Numbered from the stretch's first letter, positions 1-8,427 are shown. The stretch is DNA of 64,000 nucleotides from SG8-41 sp963699525 (GCA_963699525.1 CAVOUI010000004.1:328721-392720), one strand, 5' to 3'. Numbers and translations: made by a program. The notes: generated by a model not told the origin, from the sequence alone.

Positions 1-1721
1 CCCGCGCCGAAATCGTCGAGCGCGAAGCGGCAGCCCATCTCCTTCAGCCGCTTGATGAACGTGATCGTGACGTCGATCTCCGACATCGCCGCGGTTTCCG
101 TGATCTCGAACACGAGCTGGCTCGGGTGCACGCCGCTCGCGTGCAGCAGCGAATGGAAGCGGCGTATCCAGTTCTGGTCGGAGATCGAAACCCGCGAGAG
201 GTTCACGAAGTAGCGCAGCTTCCGGTTAGCCTGGCCGCTCGCGCGCAGGTAGGCGAGCAGCTTCTCGACCACCTGCAGGTCGATCTCCTGGATCTGGCCC
301 ATCGACTCGGCGAGCTCGATGAAGTTGCCGGGAAGGATGTAGCCCCCGTCCTCGCCGCGGATGCGCACCAGCACCTCGTGGTGCACGGCCTCGTGGTCCT
401 TCAGGCGCACCACCGGCTGCTGGAACAGGACCAGGCGGTCCTCGTCGAGCGCGTCGCGCAGCTTCTTCGCCCAGTGGACGCGCCGGTGGGTGCTGCGCAG
501 GTTTTCCGAGGCCTGGTCGAACAGCACCTGGCGGTTGCGGCCGCGGTCCTTGGCCTGGTACATCGCGATGTCCACGTTCGAGAGCAGGGCGAGCGCGTCA
601 CCCCCGTGGAAGGGGTAGAGCGCGACGCCCGCCGAGGCCGCCAGGTTCGAGATGACCTTGTCGTCCGCGGCCTGGAAGCGGTAGTGCCGCACCGCGTCGA
701 GCGCCTTCTCGGCGACCTCAACCGCGTCCTTGCGCAGCGCCGCAGGCAGGTGAATGGCGAACTCGTCGCCCCCGAGGCGGAACAGCTCGGCCGCCAGGTT
801 CCGCGTCACGTCGCGCAGCACGCTGCCAACGCCGACGATCAGCTGATCGCCCGTGCGGTGGCCGAAATGGTCGTTGACGTACTTGAAATGGTCGATATCG
901 AGGAACAGCAGCGCGCCGACGCCGCCCGACTGCAGCGCGGCTTCGATCCGGCGCTGCAGACACAGCCGGTTGGGGAGATCGGTGAGCGGATCGTGCAACG
1001 CGAGGTGCTCGATGCGCAGCGTCGCGAGGTGCTCCTCCGTAATGTCCCGCGCGGTGCCGCGGATGCCGAGCGTCGCGCCGTTGTCGTCGAGCACCACGCG
1101 CGCATTGATGCCGATCCAGCGGTCCTGGCCGGTCGGGGTGACCACACGGGTCACGTAATGCTTGATCTCGCCGTCGCGCTTCAGCATCGCGAGGAATCGG
1201 CGGTTGGATACGTGGGATGTGCCGGACTCGAAATCGAAGAAGCAGCGGCCGATCAGGTCCTTTGGCGCGACGCCGAAAATCGAGTTGGCGGCGGTGTTGA
1301 GGTAGGTGAAGCGCCCGTAGGAGTCGGTGGTCCAGATGAGGTCGTGAGAAGTCTCGACCAGGTCGCGGTAGCGGTTTTCGCTCTCCAGCAGGAGCTGGAT
1401 GACGCGCCGCTTTTCGGCGAGCGACTTGCGGATCGTGGCCAGCTCCTTGGTGGCCTTGTCGCTCGTCGTGGCGAGCGCGGAGCCGGCCAGGCGGTCGATC
1501 AGCTCGCGCGAGTAGCGCCGGTGCCCGCCGTGGGTGCGGCTCGCGACCAGCACGCCCTGCTCGTCCCAGCGCCGCAGCTTCTGGATCGGAATGCCGAGCA
1601 TCTCGGAAACTTCCTGGATGCTGTATTCCGCCGAGGAATCGCTCACGTCCTCCCCCTTGTTGGACACCGGCCTTTTCGCCGCGGCCTGCGGCCGCGGGGT
1701 GTTGCGCGCTAACTGGCTCAT
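1..1721 (-). CDS. MerR-type HTH / PAS / GGDEF / EAL c-di-GMP protein (C-terminus off window)
   Basis: Leftward frame from the ATG at 1721-1719, open to the window edge (573 codons seen). Residues about 33-80 resemble a MerR-family DNA-binding winged helix (YSIQEVSEMLGIP...RRW...GGHRRY). A PAS domain follows (about 115-235), then a GGDEF domain with intact GGDEF at 317-321, then an EAL domain with the variant EVL at 449-451 and DDFGA at 569-573. The rest of the EAL domain lies outside. By family knowledge GGDEF makes and EAL degrades cyclic di-GMP; both signature motifs seen here are compatible with activity. The gene starts 16 bases after the Y1-like gene and is probably the last visible member of the rpfF operon. 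The PAS-GGDEF-EAL order matches RpfR-type BDSF receptors of Burkholderia, but the N-terminal HTH replaces the usual RpfR N-terminal domain; receptor function is inference. Confidence 0.85.
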   Translation of the reverse strand, partial: MSQLARNTPRPQAAAKRPVSNKGEDVSDSSAEYSIQEVSEMLGIPIQKLRRWDEQGVLVASRTHGGHRRYSRELIDRLAGSALATTSDKATKELATIRKSLAEKRRVIQLLLESENRYRDLVETSHDLIWTTDSYGRFTYLNTAANSIFGVAPKDLIGRCFFDFESGTSHVSNRRFLAMLKRDGEIKHYVTRVVTPTGQDRWIGINARVVLDDNGATLGIRGTARDITEEHLATLRIEHLALHDPLTDLPNRLCLQRRIEAALQSGGVGALLFLDIDHFKYVNDHFGHRTGDQLIVGVGSVLRDVTRNLAAELFRLGGDEFAIHLPAALRKDAVEVAEKALDAVRHYRFQAADDKVISNLAASAGVALYPFHGGDALALLSNVDIAMYQAKDRGRNRQVLFDQASENLRSTHRRVHWAKKLRDALDEDRLVLFQQPVVRLKDHEAVHHEVLVRIRGEDGGYILPGNFIELAESMGQIQEIDLQVVEKLLAYLRASGQANRKLRYFVNLSRVSISDQNWIRRFHSLLHASGVHPSQLVFEITETAAMSEIDVTITFIKRLKEMGCRFALDDFGA

Positions 1722-1737
1722 AAGTCTATCAAATCCT

Positions 1738-2526
1738 CTACTTGCTGGCCAACCGGCGGGCGACCTTGGCGCGCGCGTACGGTATGTCAGATGCATAGCT
1801 GCTGCGGGCCGGTGCGCCGTTTTCAAGCGGCCGCAGGCGCGCCGCGCTCCGTTCCCCGGCGGTCATGACCTGCCACCTCAAGCCCCGCACCGATCGCTTG
1901 ATGCCATCCTCGCGCCAGATTTCCTCGAGCAAAGGATAGCCATCCGTCGGGCACCCGGCGCCGGCGGGCTCCCGGTCCGCGGACGACCGCTGGAGCAGCT
2001 CGTGGTACGCGAGCTGCCGCGCGAGCTGGGTCGTTCCCAGCTCCAGATACGACGGGTGTTCCTGGACGATCGGATCCTCGCTGTCGCAGGCGTGATGGCG
2101 ATGGCTCGACCAGCGGTAGTCCACCGGGCGCGCGGCGAGGCCCGCCCTGACCGGGGCGCCCTCGATCGCAAGATAACGGGCGAGCACGTCCTTCCCGTCT
2201 TCGATTGCGGTCACCTGGGGCTCCTGCGCCCAGAATTCGCCGTTCCTCTGGTAGGTGTAGTTCACGTACTCCACGTAGCGGTCGCTGATGAAGCGCAGCC
2301 ACTGCGCCAGCCTGGTCTCCGAGTCCAGACTGGCGAGCAGCTGCACCTCACCCGGCATCAACGCGTAGGCATGGAGCGCGCTTCCGTGCCGCTCCCCGGC
2401 TTCCTTGAGGCAATCGAGGTACACGAGGTAGTCCTCTTCGCTCAGGAAACAGGGCGAGCCATCGCTTTTGCGATGGACCACATGGCGCGGCGTTTGCATC
2501 ACCCAGGGTGCGGCGCTGTCACTCAT
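1738..2526 (-). CDS. Y1/REP-associated transposase-like protein lacking HUH histidines
   Basis: 262-residue protein of the IS200/RAYT (Y1_Tnp) type: the N-terminal HVVHRKSDGSPCFLSEEDY stretch, the ALMPG-VQLL segment near 56-64 and the RYLAIEGAPVRAGLA helix near 117-131 line up with that family. In active members the segment reads N-H-V-H-L; here it is G59-E60-V61-Q62-L63, so both metal-binding histidines of the HUH motif are gone, while the candidate nucleophile Tyr118 remains. It is therefore probably not an active single-strand transposase, although DNA binding could persist. It lies 25 bases after rpfF and 16 bases before the c-di-GMP gene on the same strand, without flanking repeats that I can see, so it looks domesticated in an operon. 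Its function is unknown. Confidence 0.75.
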   Translation of the reverse strand: MSDSAAPWVMQTPRHVVHRKSDGSPCFLSEEDYLVYLDCLKEAGERHGSALHAYALMPGEVQLLASLDSETRLAQWLRFISDRYVEYVNYTYQRNGEFWAQEPQVTAIEDGKDVLARYLAIEGAPVRAGLAARPVDYRWSSHRHHACDSEDPIVQEHPSYLELGTTQLARQLAYHELLQRSSADREPAGAGCPTDGYPLLEEIWREDGIKRSVRGLRWQVMTAGERSAARLRPLENGAPARSSYASDIPYARAKVARRLASK

Positions 2527-2551
2527 GGCCGGGTCCCGACAGGCAACGGGC

Positions 2552-3478
2552 TCAGTGAATCTGCTGGGACTCGTTCAGCCCGTTCTGGCGCGAGACCAGG
2601 CGCTGCATGAGCTTGAGATCCCGCGAATTGAGCTTCAACGCGCTGTCGACCCAGATCTGCACGACGTCGAGCAGCTCCGAGAACTCGATGCGCTGCACGC
2701 GCCGGCGAACCTGCGCGAGGGCCGCGAACCCGTTGCGGCTGCGGCTGCGCCGGCGGATGAGAGCCGCGACCTCCGCTTCGCCGTTGCCGTTCTCGGCCAC
2801 CACGTCGACCACGCCCTGCGCGGCCATCTCCTCGGCGGTGTAGATCTTGCCGCTGGTGATGAGCTCTTCCGCGCCGCGTTGACCGATGCGGCGCTCGAGG
2901 AAGGAGTAGGCGCCCATCCCCGGGAACAGGTTGAAGATGATCTCGGGGAAGCCGAAGCGGGAGTTCTTTTCGGCGACCAGCACGTCGCTCGACAAAGCCG
3001 CCTCGAAGCCGCCGCCGAGGCACTCGCCCTGGATCAGGGACACCGTGGTGAGCGGCAGGTTGTGACCGATGTACTGGCGGTAGAGCACGTCGATGCAGGC
3101 ACGACCGTAGCGCAGCAGGCCCTGGCGGTCGCGGGCGTCGATCAGCTGCTTGAACAAATCGAGGTCGCCGCCGAGATTGAAGACGCCCGGGGACGCCGAA
3201 GCGAGCACGACGTATTCGATGGGGTGCTCCTCCCCGTAGCAGTCAATGGTCCCGCCGGTACCGGCGACGTATTCCTGGAACGCCCGGATGTCGGCGAGCA
3301 GGGCGGGGTTGAAGCAGGGCCGCGGCTCGGGCGCCCAGCGCGACCACAACGCGTGCGTGTCCTTGTCGAAGTGCGCGCGCAACTGCGGCGAGAAGCTGAA
3401 CTCGACGCCGTTGCTGAGCGGTTGCGTGGCGGGTAGTTGACGTGCTTCCAGAACGGCTGACGGAACATGCATATCCAT
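2552..3478 (-). CDS. rpfF: DSF-family signal synthase (RpfF-like crotonase)
   Basis: 308-residue crotonase-fold protein with the hallmarks of RpfF, which makes cis-2-unsaturated fatty-acid signals (DSF/BDSF) from acyl-ACP by combined dehydratase and thioesterase action. FNLGGDLDLF is at 100-109 (oxyanion-hole region), GECLGGGFEAAL at 151-162 and FGFPEIIFNLFPGMGA at 175-190. The two glutamates equivalent to the catalytic pair of Xanthomonas RpfF are Glu159 and Glu179, with the same 20-residue spacing. The length is close to known RpfF proteins (about 290). The ATG at 3478 follows a GAGGGAG-like ribosome site. It is the first gene of a leftward group with the Y1-like and MerR-PAS-GGDEF-EAL genes and is divergent from an Aas-like gene. 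Assignment as RpfF rather than a generic enoyl-CoA hydratase is well supported; the exact signal molecule cannot be read from sequence. Confidence 0.88.
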   Translation of the reverse strand: MDMHVPSAVLEARQLPATQPLSNGVEFSFSPQLRAHFDKDTHALWSRWAPEPRPCFNPALLADIRAFQEYVAGTGGTIDCYGEEHPIEYVVLASASPGVFNLGGDLDLFKQLIDARDRQGLLRYGRACIDVLYRQYIGHNLPLTTVSLIQGECLGGGFEAALSSDVLVAEKNSRFGFPEIIFNLFPGMGAYSFLERRIGQRGAEELITSGKIYTAEEMAAQGVVDVVAENGNGEAEVAALIRRRSRSRNGFAALAQVRRRVQRIEFSELLDVVQIWVDSALKLNSRDLKLMQRLVSRQNGLNESQQIH

Positions 3479-3520
3479 GACGACGCTCCCTCGGAGAAAA
3501 AGCGGTTTTAAAAAACAGCC

Positions 3521-3536
3521 TGTGATCTAGATCACG
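3521..3536. promoter_or_regulatory. CRP-type palindrome in the rpfF/aas divergent promoter region
   Basis: TGTGATCTAGATCACG matches the symmetric CRP/Clp/Vfr consensus TGTGA-N6-TCACA at all but the last base, and its core equals the idealised E. coli CRP site. It lies 43 bases upstream of the rpfF start and about 235 bases upstream of the aas start. The rest of the 292-base intergenic region (to 3770) is AT-rich, unlike its surroundings, and probably holds both promoters; I cannot place -35/-10 boxes with confidence. Binding by a CRP/FNR-family regulator is inference; FNR/Anr sites (TTGAT-N4-ATCAA) are related in shape. Confidence 0.6.
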
Positions 3537-3770
3537 CCTTGATTAAACGGTAAATAATCATTAGAAAGCAAATCTAACATTCTGATAGATTTTCACTTTC
3601 TGGTTTAGAAACAGGTATTAACGCAGGCCCCCCAACCGCCGCCCGGCACCCGAATAAAGCCCTCTGTCGCAATCCGCGCAACACAGGCAGGGCGCTGCGG
3701 AGGGACCCAAAATTGACGCGGCGCGGGGCCCTAATTGATAATCAAGATTAACTATAACGAGTAAGTCGTT

Positions 3771-5924
3771 GTGACTACCCGATTTTTAAGATTCATCTTC
3801 CGGAGACTATTCGGCGTTCGGGTGGAGGGGGATCTCTCCCAGCTGCAGTCCGGCCGGGTCTTGATCGTCGCCAACCACGATTCCGTGCTCGACGGCGCTC
3901 TCCTGGGGCTGTTTCTTCCTGGAAACGTCACTGTCACGGAGTCGGGGGCGGGCCTCCGGCACCGGCTCGTGCGGCTGCTGATGCGGGTCGTCCCGCACGT
4001 GATCCTCAATCCCCAGCGCCCGCTCGCGTTAAAGCGGCTGATACGGCTCGTCGAGCGCGGGCGCCCGGTCCTCGTATTCCCGCAGGGCCCGGCGACGCCC
4101 ACCGGCGGGCTCACCAAGATCTACGATTCGGCCGCGGTCATCGCGGCGCGCTGCAACGCGTGGATCGTCCCCGTCCGCATCACGGGAACGCTCTACTCCC
4201 GCTATGCTGCGGTCGGCGGCCTGTTCCCCAAGCGGCTCTTTCCCCGCGTCACCATCACGGTTCTGCCCGGGCGGCGGCTGCCGGCGCAGTTGCAGCTGCC
4301 GGGAAAGGCGCGGCGGCGCCGGCTGGCGGACGAGCTGCTCCGGATCATGCAGCACATGATGTTCGCCTCGCAGCCGCGGACAACGCTGTTTGAGGCGTTG
4401 CTGGACGCCGCGGAGCTTCACGGGCGCGGCACGCTCATTCTGGAGGACACGCAGCGCCATCACTCGTACCGCGACCTGATCAAGGCGAGCCTCGCGCTGG
4501 GACGGCTGGGCTCGCGGCTGGCCGGGGAAGGGGAGATCGTCGGCGTGATGATGCCGAACCTCGCGACGACGGTTGCGCTCCTCTTCGGCCTGGGCGCGAT
4601 GCGGCGCATTCCGGCGCTGCTCAACTACACGGCTGGACCCGACGCGCTGCGCAGCGCCTGCATTGCCGCGGGCATCAAGACGCTCGTCACCTCGCGGCGC
4701 TTCGTCGAGGTCGCGCGGCTCGGGACTTCCGTCTCGGCGTTGAGCACCTTGCGCATCGTCTACCTGGAGGACCTGCGCGCGCAGTTCGGAGTGCTCGACA
4801 AGCTGTGGCTGATCGGCTGGGCGCTGTGGCGGCCGCGCGCCGCGGTGCCCCGCTGCGACCCGGACGAGACCGCGGTGGTGCTGTTCACCTCGGGCTCCGA
4901 GGCGCGCCCCAAGGGTGTCGCGCTCTCACACCGTGCCCTGCTCGCCAACATCGCCCAGATGGGCGCCGTCATCGATTACGGTCCGAATGACAAGTTCCTG
5001 AATTCGCTGCCCATGTACCACTCCTACAGCTTGACCGCGTGCACGCTCCAGCCGCTGCTGACCGGCACCCGTAGCTATCTTTACACCACGCCGCTCCATT
5101 ACAAGGTGATCCCGGAGTTGGCCTACACCCGCGGCTGCACCTACGTCTTCGGCACCAGCACCTTCCTTGCGCACTACGGGCGCCAGGCGCATGCCTACGA
5201 TTTCAACAAGACGCGAGTCGTGGTGTCGGGCGCGGAAAAGCTCAACCCGGAAGTGGCGAGCCTGTGGCTCACCCGCTTCGGGCTGCGCATCATGGAAGGC
5301 TACGGCGCCACGGAGTGCGCGCCGGTGCTCTCTCTGAACACGCCGATGTGCTACAAGCCAGGAACGGTCGGGCGCATGCTTCCCGGCATCGAGCATCAGC
5401 TGGTGCCGGTGCCCGGCATCTCCCGCGGCGGCGTGCTGCACGTGCGCGGCCCCAACGTCATGCGCGGCTATTACCTCTACGACCGTCCCGGCGAGCTGCA
5501 GCCGCCGCGCTCCGAGGTGGGCGAGGGCTGGTACAGCACCGGCGACGTGGTGGACATGGACGACGACGGCTATTTCACCATTCACGGGCGCGTCAAGCGC
5601 TTCGCCAAGATCGCGGGCGAGATGATCTCGCTCGAGGTCGTGGAGCGCATCGCCATTCACGCCTCGCCGGGCCAGCAGCACGCCGCGGCCCTTGAGCTCA
5701 TTTCGCAGACCGGCGAGAGCACCGTGCTGTTCACAACCGACCCGCGGCTGGACCGCATCGCGCTACAGAAGGCGGCGCGCGAGCTCGGCGCGCAGGACCT
5801 CGCCGTCGCGCGCCGCATCGTGCATGTCGCCTCGCTCCCGCTGCTCGGCAGCGGCAAGACCGATTACGTGAAACTCAGGTCGCTCAGTGAAACCGGGCAG
5901 GCGGCGGCCTCTCCCCGCCACTGA
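3771..5924 (+). CDS. aas: Bifunctional PlsC-type acyltransferase / acyl-ACP synthetase (Aas-like)
   Basis: 717 residues, almost the length of E. coli Aas (719). The N-terminal domain (about 1-200) is a PlsC-type acyltransferase with the H-X4-D motif at His36/Asp41 and the FPQGPATPTGG region near 103-113. From about 220 it is an adenylate-forming enzyme with the P-loop LFTSGSEARPKGV near 367-380, GYGATECAP, and the STGDVVDMDDDGYFTIHGRVKR hinge region. By family knowledge it activates free fatty acids on ACP and re-acylates lysophospholipids at the inner membrane. The GTG start at 3771 has no strong ribosome site, and a nearby alternative start is possible. It is divergent from rpfF, which fits release or recycling of fatty acids around signal synthesis (inference; Xanthomonas rpfF also neighbours an acyl-CoA ligase, rpfB). 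Confidence 0.85.
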   Translation: MTTRFLRFIFRRLFGVRVEGDLSQLQSGRVLIVANHDSVLDGALLGLFLPGNVTVTESGAGLRHRLVRLLMRVVPHVILNPQRPLALKRLIRLVERGRPVLVFPQGPATPTGGLTKIYDSAAVIAARCNAWIVPVRITGTLYSRYAAVGGLFPKRLFPRVTITVLPGRRLPAQLQLPGKARRRRLADELLRIMQHMMFASQPRTTLFEALLDAAELHGRGTLILEDTQRHHSYRDLIKASLALGRLGSRLAGEGEIVGVMMPNLATTVALLFGLGAMRRIPALLNYTAGPDALRSACIAAGIKTLVTSRRFVEVARLGTSVSALSTLRIVYLEDLRAQFGVLDKLWLIGWALWRPRAAVPRCDPDETAVVLFTSGSEARPKGVALSHRALLANIAQMGAVIDYGPNDKFLNSLPMYHSYSLTACTLQPLLTGTRSYLYTTPLHYKVIPELAYTRGCTYVFGTSTFLAHYGRQAHAYDFNKTRVVVSGAEKLNPEVASLWLTRFGLRIMEGYGATECAPVLSLNTPMCYKPGTVGRMLPGIEHQLVPVPGISRGGVLHVRGPNVMRGYYLYDRPGELQPPRSEVGEGWYSTGDVVDMDDDGYFTIHGRVKRFAKIAGEMISLEVVERIAIHASPGQQHAAALELISQTGESTVLFTTDPRLDRIALQKAARELGAQDLAVARRIVHVASLPLLGSGKTDYVKLRSLSETGQAAASPRH

Positions 5925-6032
5925 TCGCCCCTCCCTGCGTGCCGGCTTGCAGGCGGGTGTAAGATGGGCTCGTCACCCCGCTGCGCGCAATGGCGACGCG
6001 GCGGCCGGTGAACCCGTCAACAGGAGGACACC

Positions 6033-6257
6033 ATGGCCAAGGGCATAGGGAAGGGCAGCGTCTATCGCGTCACCGAACTCGTCGGCACCAGCAGGAACTC
6101 GTGGGAGGATGCCGCGCGCAACGCCGTGGAAACCGCGTCGCACACCCTGCGCGACCTGCGGGTGGCGGAGGTGACCAAGACCGACGTCGTAATCGAGAAC
6201 GGCAAGATCGCCGCGTTCAGGGCGCGGGTCAGCCTCTCCTTCAAATACCAGGGTTGA
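6033..6257 (+). CDS. Dodecin (flavin-storage protein)
   Basis: 74-residue protein with the dodecin signature throughout: YRVTELVGTSRNSWEDAA near 11-28, ASHTLRDLRVAEV near 35-47 and the terminal FRARVSLSFKYQG. Dodecins assemble into hollow dodecamers that bind riboflavin/FMN or CoA and buffer free flavin. The start follows a clear AGGAGG-type site (CAGGAGGACACC). It is a stand-alone rightward gene between aas and the leftward cytochrome gene. Confidence 0.93.
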   Translation: MAKGIGKGSVYRVTELVGTSRNSWEDAARNAVETASHTLRDLRVAEVTKTDVVIENGKIAAFRARVSLSFKYQG

Positions 6258-6335
6258 GCGGACGCTATCGCGCAGTTCAACTGCGCGCGTTGGAACGGAC
6301 GACGCAATCGCCGTTCGACGCGCGCATTGCTGCCG

Positions 6336-7188
6336 CTAGTCCGGCAGCGGCGGCAGCGCGCGCAGGTAGGCGATCAGCGCCGCGAGGTCCTGCGGCGTCA
6401 GCTTGCTCGTGGTGTTGGTGATGACCTCGCCCATCGCCTCGGCCGCAACGTCGCCGTCGGGGGTGAGTCCGCTCGTCAGGAAATCGGCAAGATCGCGGTC
6501 GCTCCACTTCTTGAGTCCGGTCGGGGTCAGGTTCGGCACGCCCTTGCCCTCGGGGCCCTTGCCGCCGGCAAGGAAGCGGCCACTCTTCGGGCCGCCGAGG
6601 AAGTTGCGCGGCGTGTGGCATTCCCCGCAATGTCCGAGCGCCTGCGCGAGGTAGGCGCCGCGATTGACGACGTCCGGAGACGCCCGGCGCATTGGCGAAG
6701 GGCCCGGGCGTGAAGAAGAACCACTTCCAGACCGTGACCAGGAAGCGCCAGCCGAAGAAGAAGCCGAGGTCGTGCTCGCGACTCGGCTGGCTGCTCGCCG
6801 GCAGCGTGCGCAGGTAGGCCCAAAGGTCGCGCAGGTCGTTGTCAGTGATCTTCGTGAACGACGGGTAGGGAAAGGCCGGAAAGTAGTTGGCGCCGTCGGG
6901 ACGCCGGCCGTGGCGCATGGCGCGGATGAAATCGGCCTCGCTCCAGCGCCCGATGCCGGCTTGCGGGTGCGGCGTGATGTTCGGTCCGTAGAAGGTCCCG
7001 AACGGGGTCTTCAGGGCCCGACCGCCGGCGTAGGGGGTGGCGCCCTCCTTGGTTTCCGTGTGGCAGCCGAGGCAGCCGCCGGCCTGGGCGAGGTACTCGC
7101 CGCGCTTCGCGTCGCCCTGCGCCGATGCAGTCGCCGTCGACATCCCCAGCAGCAGCGCGAGCACGGCCGATATCAGCGAATGTTTCAT
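6336..7188 (-). CDS. Dihaem c-type cytochrome (one frameshift)
   Basis: Begins at 7188 with a Sec signal peptide (about 23 residues, ending SAQGD). The first haem motif, CLGCH, is near residue 38, followed by YGPNITPHPQAGIGRWSEADF, typical of alcohol/aldehyde dehydrogenase-associated cytochrome subunits. After WKWFFFTPGPFANAP the frame changes near 6680-6690 and continues as NRGAYLAQALGHCGECHTPRN, the second haem motif, to a stop at 6336. The two parts together make a normal dihaem periplasmic protein of about 280 residues, so one base has been gained or lost. It could accept electrons from a periplasmic or membrane dehydrogenase; the partner is not adjacent, though a molybdenum hydroxylase lies at 9.4-12 kb. 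Confidence 0.78.
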
Positions 7189-7271
7189 ACGTGGCGCGAG
7201 TCTATCTCAATCCCGGCCCCTCCCGACGAGGCGAGGGCTGACCCCTGCAACAGTCGATTTCCGGGGTCCGC

Positions 7272-7302
7272 AAAAAAGCGAAAACCCCGCCGCAGCGGGG
7301 TT
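7272..7302 (-). terminator. Rho-independent terminator after the cytochrome c' gene
   Basis: Eight-base perfect stem AACCCCGC/GCGGGGTT (7283-7290 and 7295-7302, loop CGCA). On the minus strand it is followed by TTTTCGCTTTTTT. It lies 24 bases downstream of the stop of the leftward cytochrome c' gene. Confidence 0.85.
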
Positions 7303-7325
7303 GATCTGCCACTCCAACTTCAAAA

Positions 7326-7787
7326 TTATTTCGCGCGAAAATCTTGGTGGCAGGCGCCGCAAGTTTTGCCGACTGCCAGGATTTGCGCCTTGACTGCAGC
7401 TTCGTTGCCGCCCGCGCTCACGGACGCGAGCTTGGAGGTTTCGTTCTCGAGGCGGCTTGCGGCCGCATCAAACTGGGCCTTGTTGTCGAAAACGGCTGGC
7501 ATCGCCCGGGACTTCTCGCCCTTTGTGCTGGCATCGAATCCATCCCACGCCATTCTGCTGAGGTTATCCAGGAATCCCGCATTGCGCTGGACCACCGCGG
7601 CGTTGTAGGGCGCCTTGCCCTGCGCCATCGCGGCCATCGGACCGAAGTACTTGCCCTGCAACGTCATGACCGACTGGCGCTGCTTCACGAGTACGTCAGG
7701 CTTGGCCTGCGCCAACGCGTCGAGCGCGTAACCCGCGCCGGCGCCCACGCTCAACACCAACACTGCCGAAATCAGCTTCTTGTTCAT
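7326..7787 (-). CDS. Cytochrome c' (class II cytochrome c)
   Basis: 153-residue exported protein with a signal peptide ending near ALDALAQA (about 27 residues) and the C-terminal haem motif CGACH at 143-147, the position characteristic of four-helix cytochromes c'. RQSVMTLQGKYFGPMAAM near 37-54 is also typical. Cytochromes c' are periplasmic gas-binding proteins often linked to NO protection. The start MNKKLIS is preferred over an in-frame ATG 57 bases upstream because it follows GAGGAGAAATGG. It is monocistronic with its own terminator. Confidence 0.9.
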   Translation of the reverse strand: MNKKLISAVLVLSVGAGAGYALDALAQAKPDVLVKQRQSVMTLQGKYFGPMAAMAQGKAPYNAAVVQRNAGFLDNLSRMAWDGFDASTKGEKSRAMPAVFDNKAQFDAAASRLENETSKLASVSAGGNEAAVKAQILAVGKTCGACHQDFRAK

Positions 7788-7946
7788 CCATTTCTCCTCA
7801 TTGAGATTGGCCTGCGAACACAAGTGTAACGGCACCCGCCGCACACACCCTCAACAGCCATGGGCGCCTGATTATTCCGAGCGCAGGCCGAAGCGCTCGC
7901 GGAGTGTAGGTACGGGGCAGCGACCCGTCAACCTGTCCTGATTCCG

Positions 7947-8369
7947 TCATGTGAAATCGACCTTGGCGCTGCGCGCGCGCTTGATCTCGCCCCGACGACG
8001 CTTGGACTCCAGCCGTCGCTGCCGGGACGCGCGGGTGGGGCTCGTCGACCTGCGGTGCTTGCGGGGCCGGGCCGCCTCGCGGACGAGGGCAACGAGACGC
8101 TCGATCGCGTCGTTGCGATTCTGGTCCTGGCTGCGGAAGCGGTGCGCCGTGATGACCAGCACGCCCTCCCGGGTCAGGCGGCGCCCGGCGATCGCTCGCA
8201 ATCGCTCGCGCACCGGCGGCGGAAGGGAGACTGAATGCCGGACATCGAAGCGCAGCTGGACGGCGGTCGCGACCTTGTTGACGTTCTGCCCGCCCGGGCC
8301 GGATGCCCGGATGAAGGTTAGCTCGATCTCGTTCTCGTCAATTGCAATTCCAGGCGCAACCGGGATCAT
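7947..8369 (-). CDS. arfB: Ribosome-rescue peptidyl-tRNA hydrolase ArfB
   Basis: 140 residues when started at MIPVAPGIAI (the frame allows an 11-residue extension). The GGQ motif at 26-28 within RASGPGGQNVNKV is the catalytic loop of class-I release-factor-like proteins. The small size, the absence of codon-recognition domains and the very basic C-terminal tail (RKHRRSTSPTRASRQRR..) match ArfB/YaeJ, which frees ribosomes stalled on mRNAs lacking a stop codon. It is divergent from dsbB with about 60 bases between. Confidence 0.9.
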   Translation of the reverse strand: MIPVAPGIAIDENEIELTFIRASGPGGQNVNKVATAVQLRFDVRHSVSLPPPVRERLRAIAGRRLTREGVLVITAHRFRSQDQNRNDAIERLVALVREAARPRKHRRSTSPTRASRQRRLESKRRRGEIKRARSAKVDFT

Positions 8370-8427
8370 CGGCCGAGTGTACGGGCGGCGCCCACGCTGC
8401 ACAACCGCGATTGGGTAAACTTACCGA

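Noticed and set aside
126..1712. Long rightward open frame opposite the GGDEF/EAL gene
   Set aside because: No recognisable protein family; it mirrors the high-GC third-position bias of the leftward gene, which has clear PAS, GGDEF and EAL motifs.
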